From Peterkaempfera bronchialis (GTDB lineage Bacteria; Actinomycetota; Actinomycetes; Streptomycetales; Streptomycetaceae), in the NCBI RefSeq assembly GCF_003258605.2, contig NZ_CP031264.1, positions 1,116,001 through 1,180,000 of the forward strand: 64,000 nucleotides of DNA. Reading direction: 5' to 3'. A model generated the notes under the pieces. That model did not search any database and was not told where the DNA came from. It was given only the letters and a program-made list of their open reading frames with translations. This document shows, in pieces, positions 1 to 8,072 of this stretch (positions are counted from its first letter, which is position 1; every line of letters starts with the position of its first letter). A program made the position numbers and the translations under genes.

Positions 1-89
1 GCAATGACGGTGACTTAGCGACCTCCGGCGGGGGCGGCCGGAGCCTGCTCCGCAGGCCGGCGGGCGGTGCCCGGCCGCAGCCGCCCGCC

Positions 90-388
90 GTCAGCCGCGC
101 TGCGCGCGGGCGAGGGAGGCATCCACCTCATCGCGGCGGGCCAGCGAGGGCTGCGCAGCCGCACGCGGGTGACGGGCGCAGCCCGGCATAGCCGAGACGC
201 CGAAGGCCGACCGTCAGCCGCGCTGCGCGCGGGCGAGGAAGGCATCCACCTCATCGCGGCGGGCCAGCGAAGGCTGCGCAGCCGCACACGGGTGGCGGGC
301 CGAGCCCGGCCGCAGCCGCCCGCCGTCAGCCGCGCTGCGCGCGGGCGAGGAAGGCGTCCACCTCATCGCGGCGGGCCAGCGAAGGCTG
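90..388. repeat. Two extra copies of the ribokinase 3' end
   Basis: A 64-bp block occurs at 90-153, 213-276 and 325-388. The last copy contains the real end of the ribokinase gene (minus strand, residues QPSLARRDEVDAFLARAQRG plus stop). The middle copy encodes exactly the same residues with one synonymous change (GAC to GAT for the Asp of VDA); the outer copy carries Phe to Ser. Copies 1 and 2 also share about 24 bp more on the inner side, and copies 1 and 3 share a GC-rich lead-in. Spacing is 123 and 112 bp. Positions 1-89 hold no gene that I can support. The blocks sit in what would be the ribokinase 3' UTR, so they look like partial tandem duplications that are now drifting. Confidence 0.85.
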
Positions 389-1231
389 GGCGCCCGGGCG
401 GGTGGTGCTGATGGCGGCGGCGGCGCAGGCCCAGCGGGCGGCCTGTTCGAGGGTGCTGCCCTCGGCGAGTGCGACGGCGAGCGCGCCGCAGAAGGAGTCG
501 CCGGCCGCCGTGGTGTCCACGGGCCGGACGGTGAAGGCCGGGATGTGCAGCTGGGCGGTGCCTTCGAGGAGCAGCACCCCGTCGGCGCCGAGGGTGACGA
601 TCACGGCGCCCATGCCGGTCAGCTTGCGGGCGGCGGCGGCCACGTCGTCGAGTGTCGCGGGTACGGAGGTGCCGGTGAGGGCGGCCAGCTCCGTGCGGTT
701 GGGGACCAGCACATCCACCCGGGGCGGCGGGACGGCGCCGGTGACGGCGGGGGCCGGGTTGTAGACCACGGTGCCGCCGGCCAGGCGTGCGGCCGCGTGG
801 TTGGCCTCGTCCGGGACCTCCTGCTGGAGGACGGTGACCCGGGCTCGCCGCAGCAGGTCGGCGGCGGCCTCGCAGTCGGCGGCGGAGAGGCGGGAGTTGG
901 CGCCGGGGCTGACGACGATGGCGTTCTCGCCTGCCGGGTCGACGGAGATCAGCGCGCGGCCGGTGGGTACGCCGGGCGTGCGGACGATGTGCGTGGTCTC
1001 CACGCCCTCGCTGCGGGCCGCGCCGAGCATGATGTCGGCCGCGTCGTCGTCGCCGACCCGGCCGACGAAGGAGACCTGCCCTCCGAGCCGGGCTGCGGCG
1101 ACCGCCTGGTTGGCGCCCTTGCCGCCGGGGTGCTGGGCGATGTCCCCGCCGAGCACGGTCTCGCCGGGCACCGGGTGCTTGGGTACCGGGGTGACAAGGT
1201 CCAGGTTGAGGCTTCCGACGACTGCGATCAC
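326..1231 (-). CDS. rbsK: Ribokinase (PfkB family)
   Basis: ATP-dependent phosphorylation of D-ribose to ribose-5-phosphate in the cytoplasm. The 301-residue length is normal for ribokinase. The N-terminal PfkB signature GGKGANQ is at residues 36-42, and the C-terminal signature DTTAAGDSF at 239-247 contains the catalytic Asp (about 245). The start is GTG at 1231; it overlaps the stop codon of the upstream LacI gene (GTGA), so the two are translationally coupled. Divergent neighbours encode a nucleoside hydrolase and an MFS transporter, so the substrate is probably ribose freed from nucleosides. Partial copies of the gene's last 20 codons follow the stop. Confidence 0.93.
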   Translation of the reverse strand: MIAVVGSLNLDLVTPVPKHPVPGETVLGGDIAQHPGGKGANQAVAAARLGGQVSFVGRVGDDDAADIMLGAARSEGVETTHIVRTPGVPTGRALISVDPAGENAIVVSPGANSRLSAADCEAAADLLRRARVTVLQQEVPDEANHAAARLAGGTVVYNPAPAVTGAVPPPRVDVLVPNRTELAALTGTSVPATLDDVAAAARKLTGMGAVIVTLGADGVLLLEGTAQLHIPAFTVRPVDTTAAGDSFCGALAVALAEGSTLEQAARWACAAAAISTTRPGAQPSLARRDEVDAFLARAQRG

Positions 1232-2283
1232 TGGTCTTCCTCCGTGGTGCGGGTACTGCCGGCGTCCCGGGCCGGGGTGGCGGGGGACGCGCTGGAGGCG
1301 CGTATGACGAGTGCGGGGGCGAGCCGGATCGCCCGGTGCGGTCCGGTCCGCTCTCCGGCCAGGCGCCGGTCGAGCAGTCGGGCGGCCTCGGCGGCCAGTT
1401 CGCCGACGGGCTGCCGGACGGTGGTCAGGGCCGGGTCGGCGAGGCTGGTGATGAGGATGTCGTCGAACCCGGTGACGGCGACCTCGCCCGGGACGTCCGC
1501 GCCGAGCTGCTGGAGGCGTTGCAGCGCGCCGAGCGCGATCAGGTCGTTGGCGCAGACCACGGCGTCCGGGCGGGAGGGCCAGATCCGGTCGACCGCCGCT
1601 CGTCCCCACTCGACGGAGAAGTCGCCGAGTTCGACGCGGTCGGCCCCCTGCGGGTCCAGGGCCGTGACGCCCGCCTTGTAGGCGGCGTGCCGCTCGACGG
1701 CCGCCGAGGCGGTTCCGGCCGCGCCCAGGAAGCAGATGCGGCGGCGGCCGGTGGCGGCGAGGTGGTCCAGTACGAGCGCCATGCCGGCGGCGTTGTCGAC
1801 GGCGACCGAGTCGGCGGCGCCGGGGCCGCAGCCACGGTCCAGCAGCACCAGCGGGACCCGGGTCGCGGCGGTCATCACCGTGTCCCGGCTGTGGCTCTCG
1901 TCGACGGGGATGACCAGCAGGGCGTCGACCTGCCGGTCCAGCAGGGCGGCTATCCGGGCCGCTTCGATGGCGGGGTCGTCGTCGCAGTCGGCGAGCAGTA
2001 CGGCTCGGCCCTCGGCGTGCAGGGCGTGCTCCACCTCCCGTACCAGGGAGGGGAAGAAGGGGTTGGTGATCTGCGGGAGGACCAGGCCGATGGTGCCGGT
2101 GGAGCGGCTGCGCAGGGCCCGGGCCACCTGGTTGGGCCGGTAGCCGAGGCTCTCGGCCGCCGCCCGGACCTTACGGGCGGTCTCGGCGCCGACCGGGCGG
2201 GTCCCGGCCAGGACCCGGGACACCGTGGCGATGGAGCAGCCCGATGCTCGGGCCACGTCCTTCAGGGTGACTTCGGCCACCAT
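1228..2283 (-). CDS. LacI-family transcriptional regulator (nucleoside/ribose locus)
   Basis: DNA-binding repressor of 351 residues. The LacI helix-turn-helix is at residues 5-25 (VTLKDVARASGCSIATVSRV), followed by the hinge region (YRPNQVARALRS) and a periplasmic-binding-protein-like effector domain. The ATG at 2283 places the HTH at the usual distance from the N terminus. The gene is coupled to ribokinase downstream and diverges from the nucleoside hydrolase/MFS pair across a 238-bp region with several palindromes. Inference: it represses both transcription units and is relieved by ribose, a nucleoside or a related sugar; the ligand cannot be read from the sequence. Confidence 0.9.
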   Translation of the reverse strand: MVAEVTLKDVARASGCSIATVSRVLAGTRPVGAETARKVRAAAESLGYRPNQVARALRSRSTGTIGLVLPQITNPFFPSLVREVEHALHAEGRAVLLADCDDDPAIEAARIAALLDRQVDALLVIPVDESHSRDTVMTAATRVPLVLLDRGCGPGAADSVAVDNAAGMALVLDHLAATGRRRICFLGAAGTASAAVERHAAYKAGVTALDPQGADRVELGDFSVEWGRAAVDRIWPSRPDAVVCANDLIALGALQRLQQLGADVPGEVAVTGFDDILITSLADPALTTVRQPVGELAAEAARLLDRRLAGERTGPHRAIRLAPALVIRASSASPATPARDAGSTRTTEEDQ

Positions 2284-2355
2284 CTCGCGACCCCCTCTGT
2301 GGTGGGCTTGGCCGGCCTGGTCCCGCCGGGCGGGGCATGGCTGTCCCCAACTGGC

Positions 2356-2369
2356 GGCAAACGTTATCA
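2356..2369. promoter_or_regulatory. LacI-type half-conserved operator
   Basis: GGCAAACGTTATCA is centred on AACGTT; the right half CGTTATCA fits common LacI-family half sites and the left half is degenerate. It lies about 80 bp upstream of the LacI start codon, so it could serve autoregulation. Support is only by pattern. Confidence 0.35.
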
Positions 2370-2431
2370 CCATCGCCCTCCGAGGGGTATACCGGACTCC
2401 TCCCCTGGGCCTGGAACAGGCACGGGATGTA

Positions 2432-2497
2432 CCAAAAGTTTGGGAATGCGACCATTGACATTGGGCTGGCCGTTGCGCATCGTTCTCGGAGAACGAT
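2432..2497 (+). promoter_or_regulatory. Promoter and palindromic operator of the nucleoside hydrolase operon
   Basis: A consensus-like -35 TTGACA is at 2455-2460. It is followed, at -10 distance, by a 19-bp perfect palindrome ATCGTTCTCGGAGAACGAT at 2479-2497 (9-bp arms around a central G). A second small palindrome CCAAA-AG-TTTGG is at 2432-2443, just upstream of the -35 box. The large palindrome would cover the -10 element and start site and ends 24 bp before the TTG start, the classical place for repressor occlusion. The adjacent LacI protein is the obvious candidate ligand, although a different regulator is possible. Confidence 0.7.
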
Positions 2498-2521
2498 TTC
2501 CCAAGCAGTAAGGGGCTCCCG

Positions 2522-3469
2522 TTGGCTACCAAGATCATCCTCGACTGCGACCCCGGGCACGACGATGCCATCGCCATGCTCCTGGCATACGGGAACCCCG
2601 ACATCGAGCTGGTCGCCGTCACGACCGTGGTCGGCAACCAGACCCTGGAGAAGGTGACCCGGAACGCCCTGTCCGTGGCGCGCATCGCCGGGATCACCGG
2701 GGTGCCCTTCGCCGCCGGCTGTCCCCGGCCGCTGGTGCGGGCCATCGAGAACGCCCCGGACATCCACGGCGAGACCGGGCTGGACGGACCGGTGCTGCCC
2801 GAGCCGACGCTGGAACTGGACCGCCGGCACGCCGTGGACCTCATCATCGACACGGTGATGTCCCACGAACCCGGCGAGATCACCATCGTCCCGACCGCGG
2901 GCCTCACCAACATAGCCCTCGCCGTACGGAAGGAGCCCCGCATCGCCTCCCGCGTCCGCGAGGTGGTCCTGATGGGCGGCGGCTACCACGAGGGCAACTG
3001 GAGCGCGGTCGCCGAGTTCAACATCATCATCGACCCCGAGGCCGCCCACATCGTCTTCAACGAGAGCTGGCCGGTCACCATGGTCGGCCTCGACCTGACG
3101 CACCAGGCGCTGGCGACGCCCGACGTCATCGAGAAGATCGCGGCGGTGGGCACCGGACCGGCCCGATTCGTGCTGGAGCTGCTGGACTTCTTCGGCGCCA
3201 CCTACCGGGAGGCCCAGGGCTTCGAGCACCCGCCCGTGCACGACCCCTGCGCGGTGGCCTATGTGATCGACCCCAGCGTGATGACGGTGCGCAAGGCCCC
3301 CGTGGACATCGAGCTCACCGGGAGCCTGACCCTCGGCATGACCGTGGCGGACTTCCGGTCGCCCGCGCCCGCCGACTGCCACACCCAGGTCGCGGTCAAG
3401 CTCGACCACGAGCGGTTCTGGAACCTCGTGGTGGACGCCCTCCAGCGGATCGGCGACGTCCAGGCATGA
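2522..3469 (+). CDS. Inosine/uridine-preferring nucleoside hydrolase
   Basis: Hydrolyses the N-glycosidic bond of ribonucleosides to a free base and ribose. The calcium-binding signature DCDPGHDDA is at residues 8-16, with the expected short N terminus that fixes the TTG start (GTAAGGGG lies upstream as a ribosome site). Later family features include the PTAGLTNIALA segment, VVLMGGGY and EFNIIIDPEAA, and the length of 315 residues is typical. The stop overlaps the start of the MFS gene (ATGA), making a transport-and-cleavage operon. Together with ribokinase it would yield ribose-5-phosphate and a nucleobase. Base preference (purine or pyrimidine) cannot be assigned. Confidence 0.93.
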   Translation: MATKIILDCDPGHDDAIAMLLAYGNPDIELVAVTTVVGNQTLEKVTRNALSVARIAGITGVPFAAGCPRPLVRAIENAPDIHGETGLDGPVLPEPTLELDRRHAVDLIIDTVMSHEPGEITIVPTAGLTNIALAVRKEPRIASRVREVVLMGGGYHEGNWSAVAEFNIIIDPEAAHIVFNESWPVTMVGLDLTHQALATPDVIEKIAAVGTGPARFVLELLDFFGATYREAQGFEHPPVHDPCAVAYVIDPSVMTVRKAPVDIELTGSLTLGMTVADFRSPAPADCHTQVAVKLDHERFWNLVVDALQRIGDVQA

Positions 3470-4911
3470 GCGGCACGAGTACTCCCACCGCCGAGCGCTC
3501 CACCAGCGGGGCCGGCGGCCGCACCGCCCCCGTGGGCGTGCTGGTCGCCGCGCTGCTCGCCGCCTGCGTCGCCTTCCAGCTCAACGCCAGCATGCTCAGC
3601 CCCGCGCTGAAGAGCATCCAGGACTCCTTCTCGGCCACCTCCGCCGAGATCGGGCTCACCCAGACCGCCTTCTTCACCTCGGCGGCCCTCTTCTCGCTCT
3701 TCCTGCCGAGGCTGGGCGATGTCATCGGCCGCCGCCGGGTGCTGACCGGCATGCTGGCCCTGATGGTGCTCGGCTGCGTCGTCTCCGCGCTGGCGCCCAA
3801 TGTGTCGGTGCTCTTCATCGGGCGCATCATCCAGGGCGCCTCCGGCCCGGTCGTCCCGCTCTGCCTGATCATGCTGCGGGTCGAGGTGACCGAGCCGAAG
3901 CGGTACGGCACCCTGCTGGGAGTGATCACCGCCGTCAACGGCGGCGTCGCCGGTGTCGACGCCCTGGGCGGCGGCTACCTCGCCGACCACTACAGCTTCC
4001 GGGCGGTCTTCTGGGCGATGGCCGTGGTGGCCGCCGCCGCCACCCTGCTGGTCGCCACCATGACCCGCGAGTCCAAGGCGGCCGTCACCGGCCGGATGGA
4101 CTGGCCGGGAGTCGCCCTCCTGGTCGTCTCGGTCGGCTCGCTGCTGATCGCGCTCAACGAGGCCGGGAAGCTCGGCGACGCCAACTGGACCCTGGTCGCG
4201 GTCCTGGTGGTCGTCTGCGCCGTCGCCTTCGCCCTCTTCTGGCGGTCCCAGGACCGCGGCAGCCACCCGCTGGTCGCCACCCGGCATCTCAAGCAGCGCG
4301 GCACCTGGGCGACCCTGCTGACCACCCTGCTCACCATGACCGGCGTGTTCGCCGTGATGAACGGGCTGATCCCGGCATTCGCCCAGGACGCGCGGGCCGG
4401 GCTCGGCATGACCGCCGAGCAGTCCGCGTGGTGGACCCTCACCCCGTATGCGCTGGCCGGGCTCGCCATGGGCCCCATCGCCGGGCGGCTGGCGGCCACC
4501 CACGGGTACCGCCGGGTCCTCCGGCTGGGGCTGGTCGGGGCCGTGGCGGCCGTGCTGCTGATGATCTTCACGCTCGGGCACCACTCCCACGCCATGCTGC
4601 TGGTGACCTCGATCCTGGTCGGGATCACCTACGCCGGGGTGGGCAACATCGTGCTCAACGGGCTCGGCATCGTCCTCTCCCCCCGCGACAACCCGGGCTT
4701 CCTGCCCGGCCTCAACGCGGGTGCGTTCAACCTCGGCGCCGGACTCAGCTTCGCGCTGCTGTACGCGGTCCAGACCGCGGCCGCGCCCGCCGACCCGGCG
4801 TCGGCCACCGGTTACACCGCCGGAATGATCGCCGGGGTGGTCATCATGGCCCTCGCCATCGGGACCTCGTTCCTGATCCCCAAGCCGGTGGAGGCCGAAG
4901 CACAGCGCTGA
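3466..4911 (+). CDS. MFS transporter, probable nucleoside importer
   Basis: Integral membrane protein of 481 residues with about 14 hydrophobic segments. The MFS motif A region GDVIGRRRVLTG follows the second transmembrane helix, and IGRIIQGASGPVVPL fits the motif of helix 4. The composition is closest to the DHA2/EmrB-like branch. It starts at an ATG that overlaps the nucleoside hydrolase stop. The family often exports drugs, but the genetic context (nucleoside hydrolase and divergent LacI/ribokinase) suggests a nucleoside or ribose substrate; that is inference. Confidence 0.85.
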   Translation: MSGTSTPTAERSTSGAGGRTAPVGVLVAALLAACVAFQLNASMLSPALKSIQDSFSATSAEIGLTQTAFFTSAALFSLFLPRLGDVIGRRRVLTGMLALMVLGCVVSALAPNVSVLFIGRIIQGASGPVVPLCLIMLRVEVTEPKRYGTLLGVITAVNGGVAGVDALGGGYLADHYSFRAVFWAMAVVAAAATLLVATMTRESKAAVTGRMDWPGVALLVVSVGSLLIALNEAGKLGDANWTLVAVLVVVCAVAFALFWRSQDRGSHPLVATRHLKQRGTWATLLTTLLTMTGVFAVMNGLIPAFAQDARAGLGMTAEQSAWWTLTPYALAGLAMGPIAGRLAATHGYRRVLRLGLVGAVAAVLLMIFTLGHHSHAMLLVTSILVGITYAGVGNIVLNGLGIVLSPRDNPGFLPGLNAGAFNLGAGLSFALLYAVQTAAAPADPASATGYTAGMIAGVVIMALAIGTSFLIPKPVEAEAQR

Positions 4912-4935
4912 GACGCTGCCCGGTCCGGGGGCGGG

Positions 4936-5301
4936 TCAGCGGCGGGGTTCCACCGCCGCCGACGCGCCGCCGGACCGCTCCCACTCCAGGAACCGGCCGG
5001 ACTCGCGCACCAGGCCGCGCACCGTCCACATCAGCACCCCCGCGTCGTCCATCCAGCCGATCACCGGGATCACATCCGGCACCGCGTCCACCGGGGAGAC
5101 CAGGTAGGCCAGCGTCAGCAGCGTGTACAGCGCCGCCTTGCCGCGCGAGAGATGCGGGTACTCGCCGCGCACCGCCGCTCCGAAGAGCCGGGGCGCTGCC
5201 CCGATCCTGGCCATCAGCCCCGGCGCCCCCGGCTGCCGCGTCTCCCCGTACAGCGCCCACACCTCACGGGCACCGGGCCGCCGCCCCTTGCCTGCCGCCA
5301 C
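4936..5301 (-). CDS. DUF1232 (YkvA-like) small membrane-associated protein
   Basis: A 121-residue protein with a DUF1232 core, seen as YTLLTLAYLVSPVDAVPDVIPVIGWMDDAG, where the SPVD..PD.IP..G..DD pattern is the family hallmark. The function of the family is unknown; some members are associated with membranes. I chose GTG at 5301 because GGAGGGA lies at proper distance; a TTG eight codons upstream is possible. It converges with the MFS gene with only 24 bp between the two stops. Confidence 0.8.
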   Translation of the reverse strand: MAAGKGRRPGAREVWALYGETRQPGAPGLMARIGAAPRLFGAAVRGEYPHLSRGKAALYTLLTLAYLVSPVDAVPDVIPVIGWMDDAGVLMWTVRGLVRESGRFLEWERSGGASAAVEPRR

Positions 5302-5348
5302 CGCTGCTCTCCCTCCGTCTGCCAACCCTTACCCTGCGCCCCCGGAGG

Positions 5349-6371
5349 TCAGTCGGTGGCCGGGCCGAGCGCCGCCGTGCTGCCGCGCCGGATCAGCAGC
5401 GGGCCCGCCACTTGGAGGTCATCGGCCTCCCCGCCCGCGACCAGCCGGCCCAGCCGGCGGGCGGCCTGTGCGCCGTAGTCGGCGATGTCCCGGCGGAGCG
5501 CGGTCAGCCCGGGGCGGATCACCTCGCAGAGCGGCGAGTCGTCCCAGGCCAGGATGGAGACGTCGGCGGGCACCCGGACGCCGCGCTGCTGGGCGGCGCT
5601 GAGGCCGGAGACCGCCATCAGGTCGTTGTCGTACAGGATGGCGGTGGGCGGGTCGGCGCTGTCCAGCAGGCCCAGCGTGGCGGCGGCGCCGAGTTCGCCG
5701 GTGTAGTCGGCCTCCACGGTGGTGGCCGTGAGGCCGAATTCGGCGGTGACCGCGTCGAAGGCGGCGTTGCGCTGGCGGGTGTGCAGCAGCTCGGCGGGGC
5801 CGCTGACCCGGGCGACGGACCGGTGTCCGAGCCCGGCCAGGTGCTCCACGGCCAGCCGGACACCGTCCCGCTCGTCGTTCCAGACGGCGGGCAGGCGGCC
5901 GGACGCGGCCGGCGAGCCGATCACCACGGCGGGCAGCTGGAGTTCCTCCAGGGCGGCGATCCGGGGGTCGCCGATGTGCACATCGACCAGGAAGACCCCG
6001 TCCACCCGGTGGCTCGCCCACCACTCCCGGTAGACCGCGACCTGCGCCTGGACGTCCTCGGCGAGGGTGAAGAGCAGGGCGACGCCGCCCCGGGAGAGCT
6101 CCGCCTGGATGCCGGAGATCAGCTGCATGAAGAACGGCTCCACGCCGAGCGACGGCGCAGGCCGGTCGATCACCAGGCCGAAGGCGCCGGCCCGGCCGTC
6201 GGAGAGCGCCCGGGCGGCGCTGTTGGGCTGCCAGCCCACCTCCTCGGCGATGGCCAGGATGCGGCTGCGGGTGGCCTCGGAGACGCCGGGTTTGCCGTTG
6301 AGGGCAAAGGACACCGCCCCCTTGGTCACTCCGGCCCGCCGCGCGATGTCCGCCATCGTCGGACGCTTCAC
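5349..6371 (-). CDS. LacI-family transcriptional regulator (orphan paralogue)
   Basis: A 340-residue LacI regulator. The N terminus VKRPTMADIARRAGVTKGAVSF is the HTH, and the start is GTG at 6371 with AAGGAG seven bases upstream. It is strikingly like the regulator at 15835-16923: the first 60 residues are nearly the same, and the segments EPFFMQLISGIQAELS, VDGVFLVD and GRLPAVW recur at the same places. No sugar gene is next to it, so its targets are probably elsewhere, perhaps including the ABC importer operon at 8-15 kb. The ligand is unknown. Confidence 0.88.
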   Translation of the reverse strand: MKRPTMADIARRAGVTKGAVSFALNGKPGVSEATRSRILAIAEEVGWQPNSAARALSDGRAGAFGLVIDRPAPSLGVEPFFMQLISGIQAELSRGGVALLFTLAEDVQAQVAVYREWWASHRVDGVFLVDVHIGDPRIAALEELQLPAVVIGSPAASGRLPAVWNDERDGVRLAVEHLAGLGHRSVARVSGPAELLHTRQRNAAFDAVTAEFGLTATTVEADYTGELGAAATLGLLDSADPPTAILYDNDLMAVSGLSAAQQRGVRVPADVSILAWDDSPLCEVIRPGLTALRRDIADYGAQAARRLGRLVAGGEADDLQVAGPLLIRRGSTAALGPATD

Positions 6372-6457
6372 CTGCACTCCTTCCGGCCTGCCGACCGCTC
6401 CGCCCGATGCCGCCGAGCCGGTGCGGCCCATTCTCTCAACAGCCCGGCACCCATGCT

Positions 6458-6476
6458 CTATACGCGGTGTGTATAG
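6458..6476 (+). promoter_or_regulatory. Inverted repeat upstream of padR (probable autoregulatory site)
   Basis: CTATAC-N7-GTATAG forms a 6-bp perfect inverted repeat 20 bp before the PadR start codon. The second arm GTATAG could double as a -10-like element. PadR regulators commonly bind AT-rich dyads over their own promoters, and this is one of the few AT-rich patches in the region. Confidence 0.6.
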
Positions 6477-6496
6477 GCGCGATGTACAGTCCCCGC

Positions 6497-7012
6497 ATGT
6501 CCATCGGCCACACCCTCCTCGGGCTCCTGGAGTCCGGCCCCAGCCACGGCTACGACCTCAAGCGCACCTTTGACGATCACTTCGGGCGCGACCGCCCGCT
6601 GCACTACGGCCAGGTGTACGCCACCATGTCGCGGCTGCTCAAGAACGGCCTGGTCGAGGTCGAGGGCACCGAGCCCGGCGGCGGCCCCGAGCGCAAGCGC
6701 TACGCCATCACCGACGCCGGGATCACCGACGTCGACCAGTGGCTCGGCAAGCCCGAGCCGTACCTCCGGTCCGCCCTCTACACCAAGGTCGTGCTGGCCC
6801 TGCTGACCGGCCGCGACGCCGCCGACCTGCTGGACACCCAGCGGGCCGAGCATCTGCGCGCCAGGCGGACGCTCACCGAGCGCAAGCGCGACGGCGACCT
6901 CGCCGACCAGCTCATCTGCGACCACGCCCTGCTGCACCTGGAGGCCGACCTGCGCTGGCTGGAGCTGACCGCCGCGCGACTCGGCAGCCTGGCGAACGAG
7001 GTCGGCGCATGA
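6497..7012 (+). CDS. PadR-family transcriptional regulator
   Basis: A 171-residue winged-helix regulator: N-terminal PadR domain (LLGLLESGPSHGYDLKRTF, then the YATMSRLLKNGLVE recognition helix and wing) and a C-terminal helical region for dimerisation. The ATG at 6497 matches the family's usual beginning. Its stop overlaps ATG at 7009 (ATGA) of what was once an ABC transporter ATPase gene. PadR-ABC-permease operons are common in streptomycetes, so this regulator has probably lost its operon partners by deletion. Confidence 0.9.
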   Translation: MSIGHTLLGLLESGPSHGYDLKRTFDDHFGRDRPLHYGQVYATMSRLLKNGLVEVEGTEPGGGPERKRYAITDAGITDVDQWLGKPEPYLRSALYTKVVLALLTGRDAADLLDTQRAEHLRARRTLTERKRDGDLADQLICDHALLHLEADLRWLELTAARLGSLANEVGA

Positions 7013-7252
7013 CCACCGCCCAGCCGCTGCTCATCGCAGAGCGGCTGGGCGCTGCTCCCCGCGTCGGTGCCGCACCTGCTGATGACCCGTCGGCGCGGTC
7101 GGCGAAGCCCTCTTCGACTCCCTGGCCGGACTGGTCATCCGGCCACCCGCCGACTCCAGCTGAGCAGCGGGGCGGAGACGCTGCTGCTGATCGGCGCCGG
7201 CCTGCCGCCGCTCTGGCGCATGATGCGGCCCGACGGCCTCCGTACGGAGTGA
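7009..7252 (+). pseudogene. Collapsed ABC transporter operon (ATPase start joined to permease end)
   Basis: The first codons at 7009 (MTTAQPLLIAERLG) look like the beginning of an ABC ATPase, coupled to padR by an ATGA overlap. The ATPase then stops making sense: no Walker A follows. From about 7150, in another frame, the sequence encodes LSSGAETLLLIGAGLPPLWRMMRPDGLRTE and a stop, which resembles the C-terminal helix and tail of an FtsX-type permease. So about 3 kb (most of an ATPase and a permease) seems to be missing between the two ends. The assignment rests on residue pattern and context, not on alignment. Confidence 0.5.
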
Positions 7253-7260
7253 CCCACCGG

Positions 7261-7300
7261 CACCGCCGCCGCGTCGTCGCACGGCGCGGGGGCGGCGGTG
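7261..7300. terminator. GC hairpin between convergent units
   Basis: CACCGCCGCC at 7261-7270 pairs perfectly with GGCGGCGGTG at 7291-7300 around a 20-nt loop. It lies between the remnant permease end and the convergent DinB-like gene; no T tract follows, as is usual in streptomycetes. Confidence 0.5.
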
Positions 7301-7307
7301 TCTCGGG

Positions 7308-7928
7308 TCAGTGCCGGCGTGCCCGGTAGAGGTCGCGCAGTAGGGCGATCTCGGCCCCGTGGTGCAGCAGTTCCTGATTGACCCACCAGACGATCTCGGC
7401 AAAGGGGTTGTCCGGGTCGCTGCCGTACGGGTAGGCGCTGTATCCGACCGTGTCGAGCGCGGCGTCGTCGGCCCCGAGCAGGGCGGCTCGCCATGCCGTG
7501 GCGCCGGAGTCGAAGGCCGCGATCGCCCCGGCCGCGTCGCCGTGAAAGCGGTACTCGTCACGCGTCAGGGCATGGCTGCCGTTCGTGTGGTCGGCACGCA
7601 GGGCCAGCATCTCGCTGAGGTGGCCCAGGCGCCAGGCGATGGTGGTGAACGGCGGTGGCACGGGGTGCGGGTTGGCCGCGGAGTCACGCCCCCAGTCGCC
7701 GGCGCCGACCAGAAGCGTGGCACGTGCGCCGGGGCCGTCCGAACGCCGTCGGATCGACCAGCAGTCGGGCACCGGCTCCCAGAGGTACTCGTCGTCGGTC
7801 ATGGGGCCGACCTCGACGTCCGTGCCATTGCCGCTGTCCACGACCGGACCCGCCATTCGGTCGGTGAGCCGCTTACACGCAAAGTCGAACTGCTGCAGCA
7901 ACGGGATCAGGCGCGGTGGTGTCGGCAT
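7308..7928 (-). CDS. DinB-family protein
   Basis: A 206-residue protein of the DinB/YfiT-like four-helix superfamily. Visible features are the N-terminal LIPLLQQFDFACKRLTDRM helix, an IAWRLGHLSEMLALRADHT helix with a candidate metal His, and a C-terminal NQELLHHGAEIALLRDLYR helix whose HHG motif is the typical third metal-ligand region. Such proteins bind a divalent metal and some act as thiol-dependent transferases; the reaction here is unknown. I chose ATG at 7928 (AGAGAG upstream). The 144 bp to the next gene hold nothing that I recognise. Confidence 0.8.
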   Translation of the reverse strand: MPTPPRLIPLLQQFDFACKRLTDRMAGPVVDSGNGTDVEVGPMTDDEYLWEPVPDCWSIRRRSDGPGARATLLVGAGDWGRDSAANPHPVPPPFTTIAWRLGHLSEMLALRADHTNGSHALTRDEYRFHGDAAGAIAAFDSGATAWRAALLGADDAALDTVGYSAYPYGSDPDNPFAEIVWWVNQELLHHGAEIALLRDLYRARRH

Positions 7929-8072
7929 CGCACGCTCTCTGTGGTGGGCCGGATGTGGCATCGGACGCGGATCCGGTGGTCCACAACCTGTCACGGGCGA
8001 CCCGACACGTCGACTCCTTTTCGACAGGCCTCCGATGAGGCGTCAGAACGTGCTCGCTGTGGCCGGCGGCCT

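Noticed and set aside
90-388. CRISPR-like array at the left edge
   Set aside because: Only three copies, uneven spacing, copies much longer than CRISPR repeats and containing the ribokinase coding end; no cas genes in the window.
15-411. Open frames on both strands in the ribokinase-tail repeats
   Set aside because: They are periodic because the DNA is repeated, and contain no recognisable protein beyond the ribokinase end.
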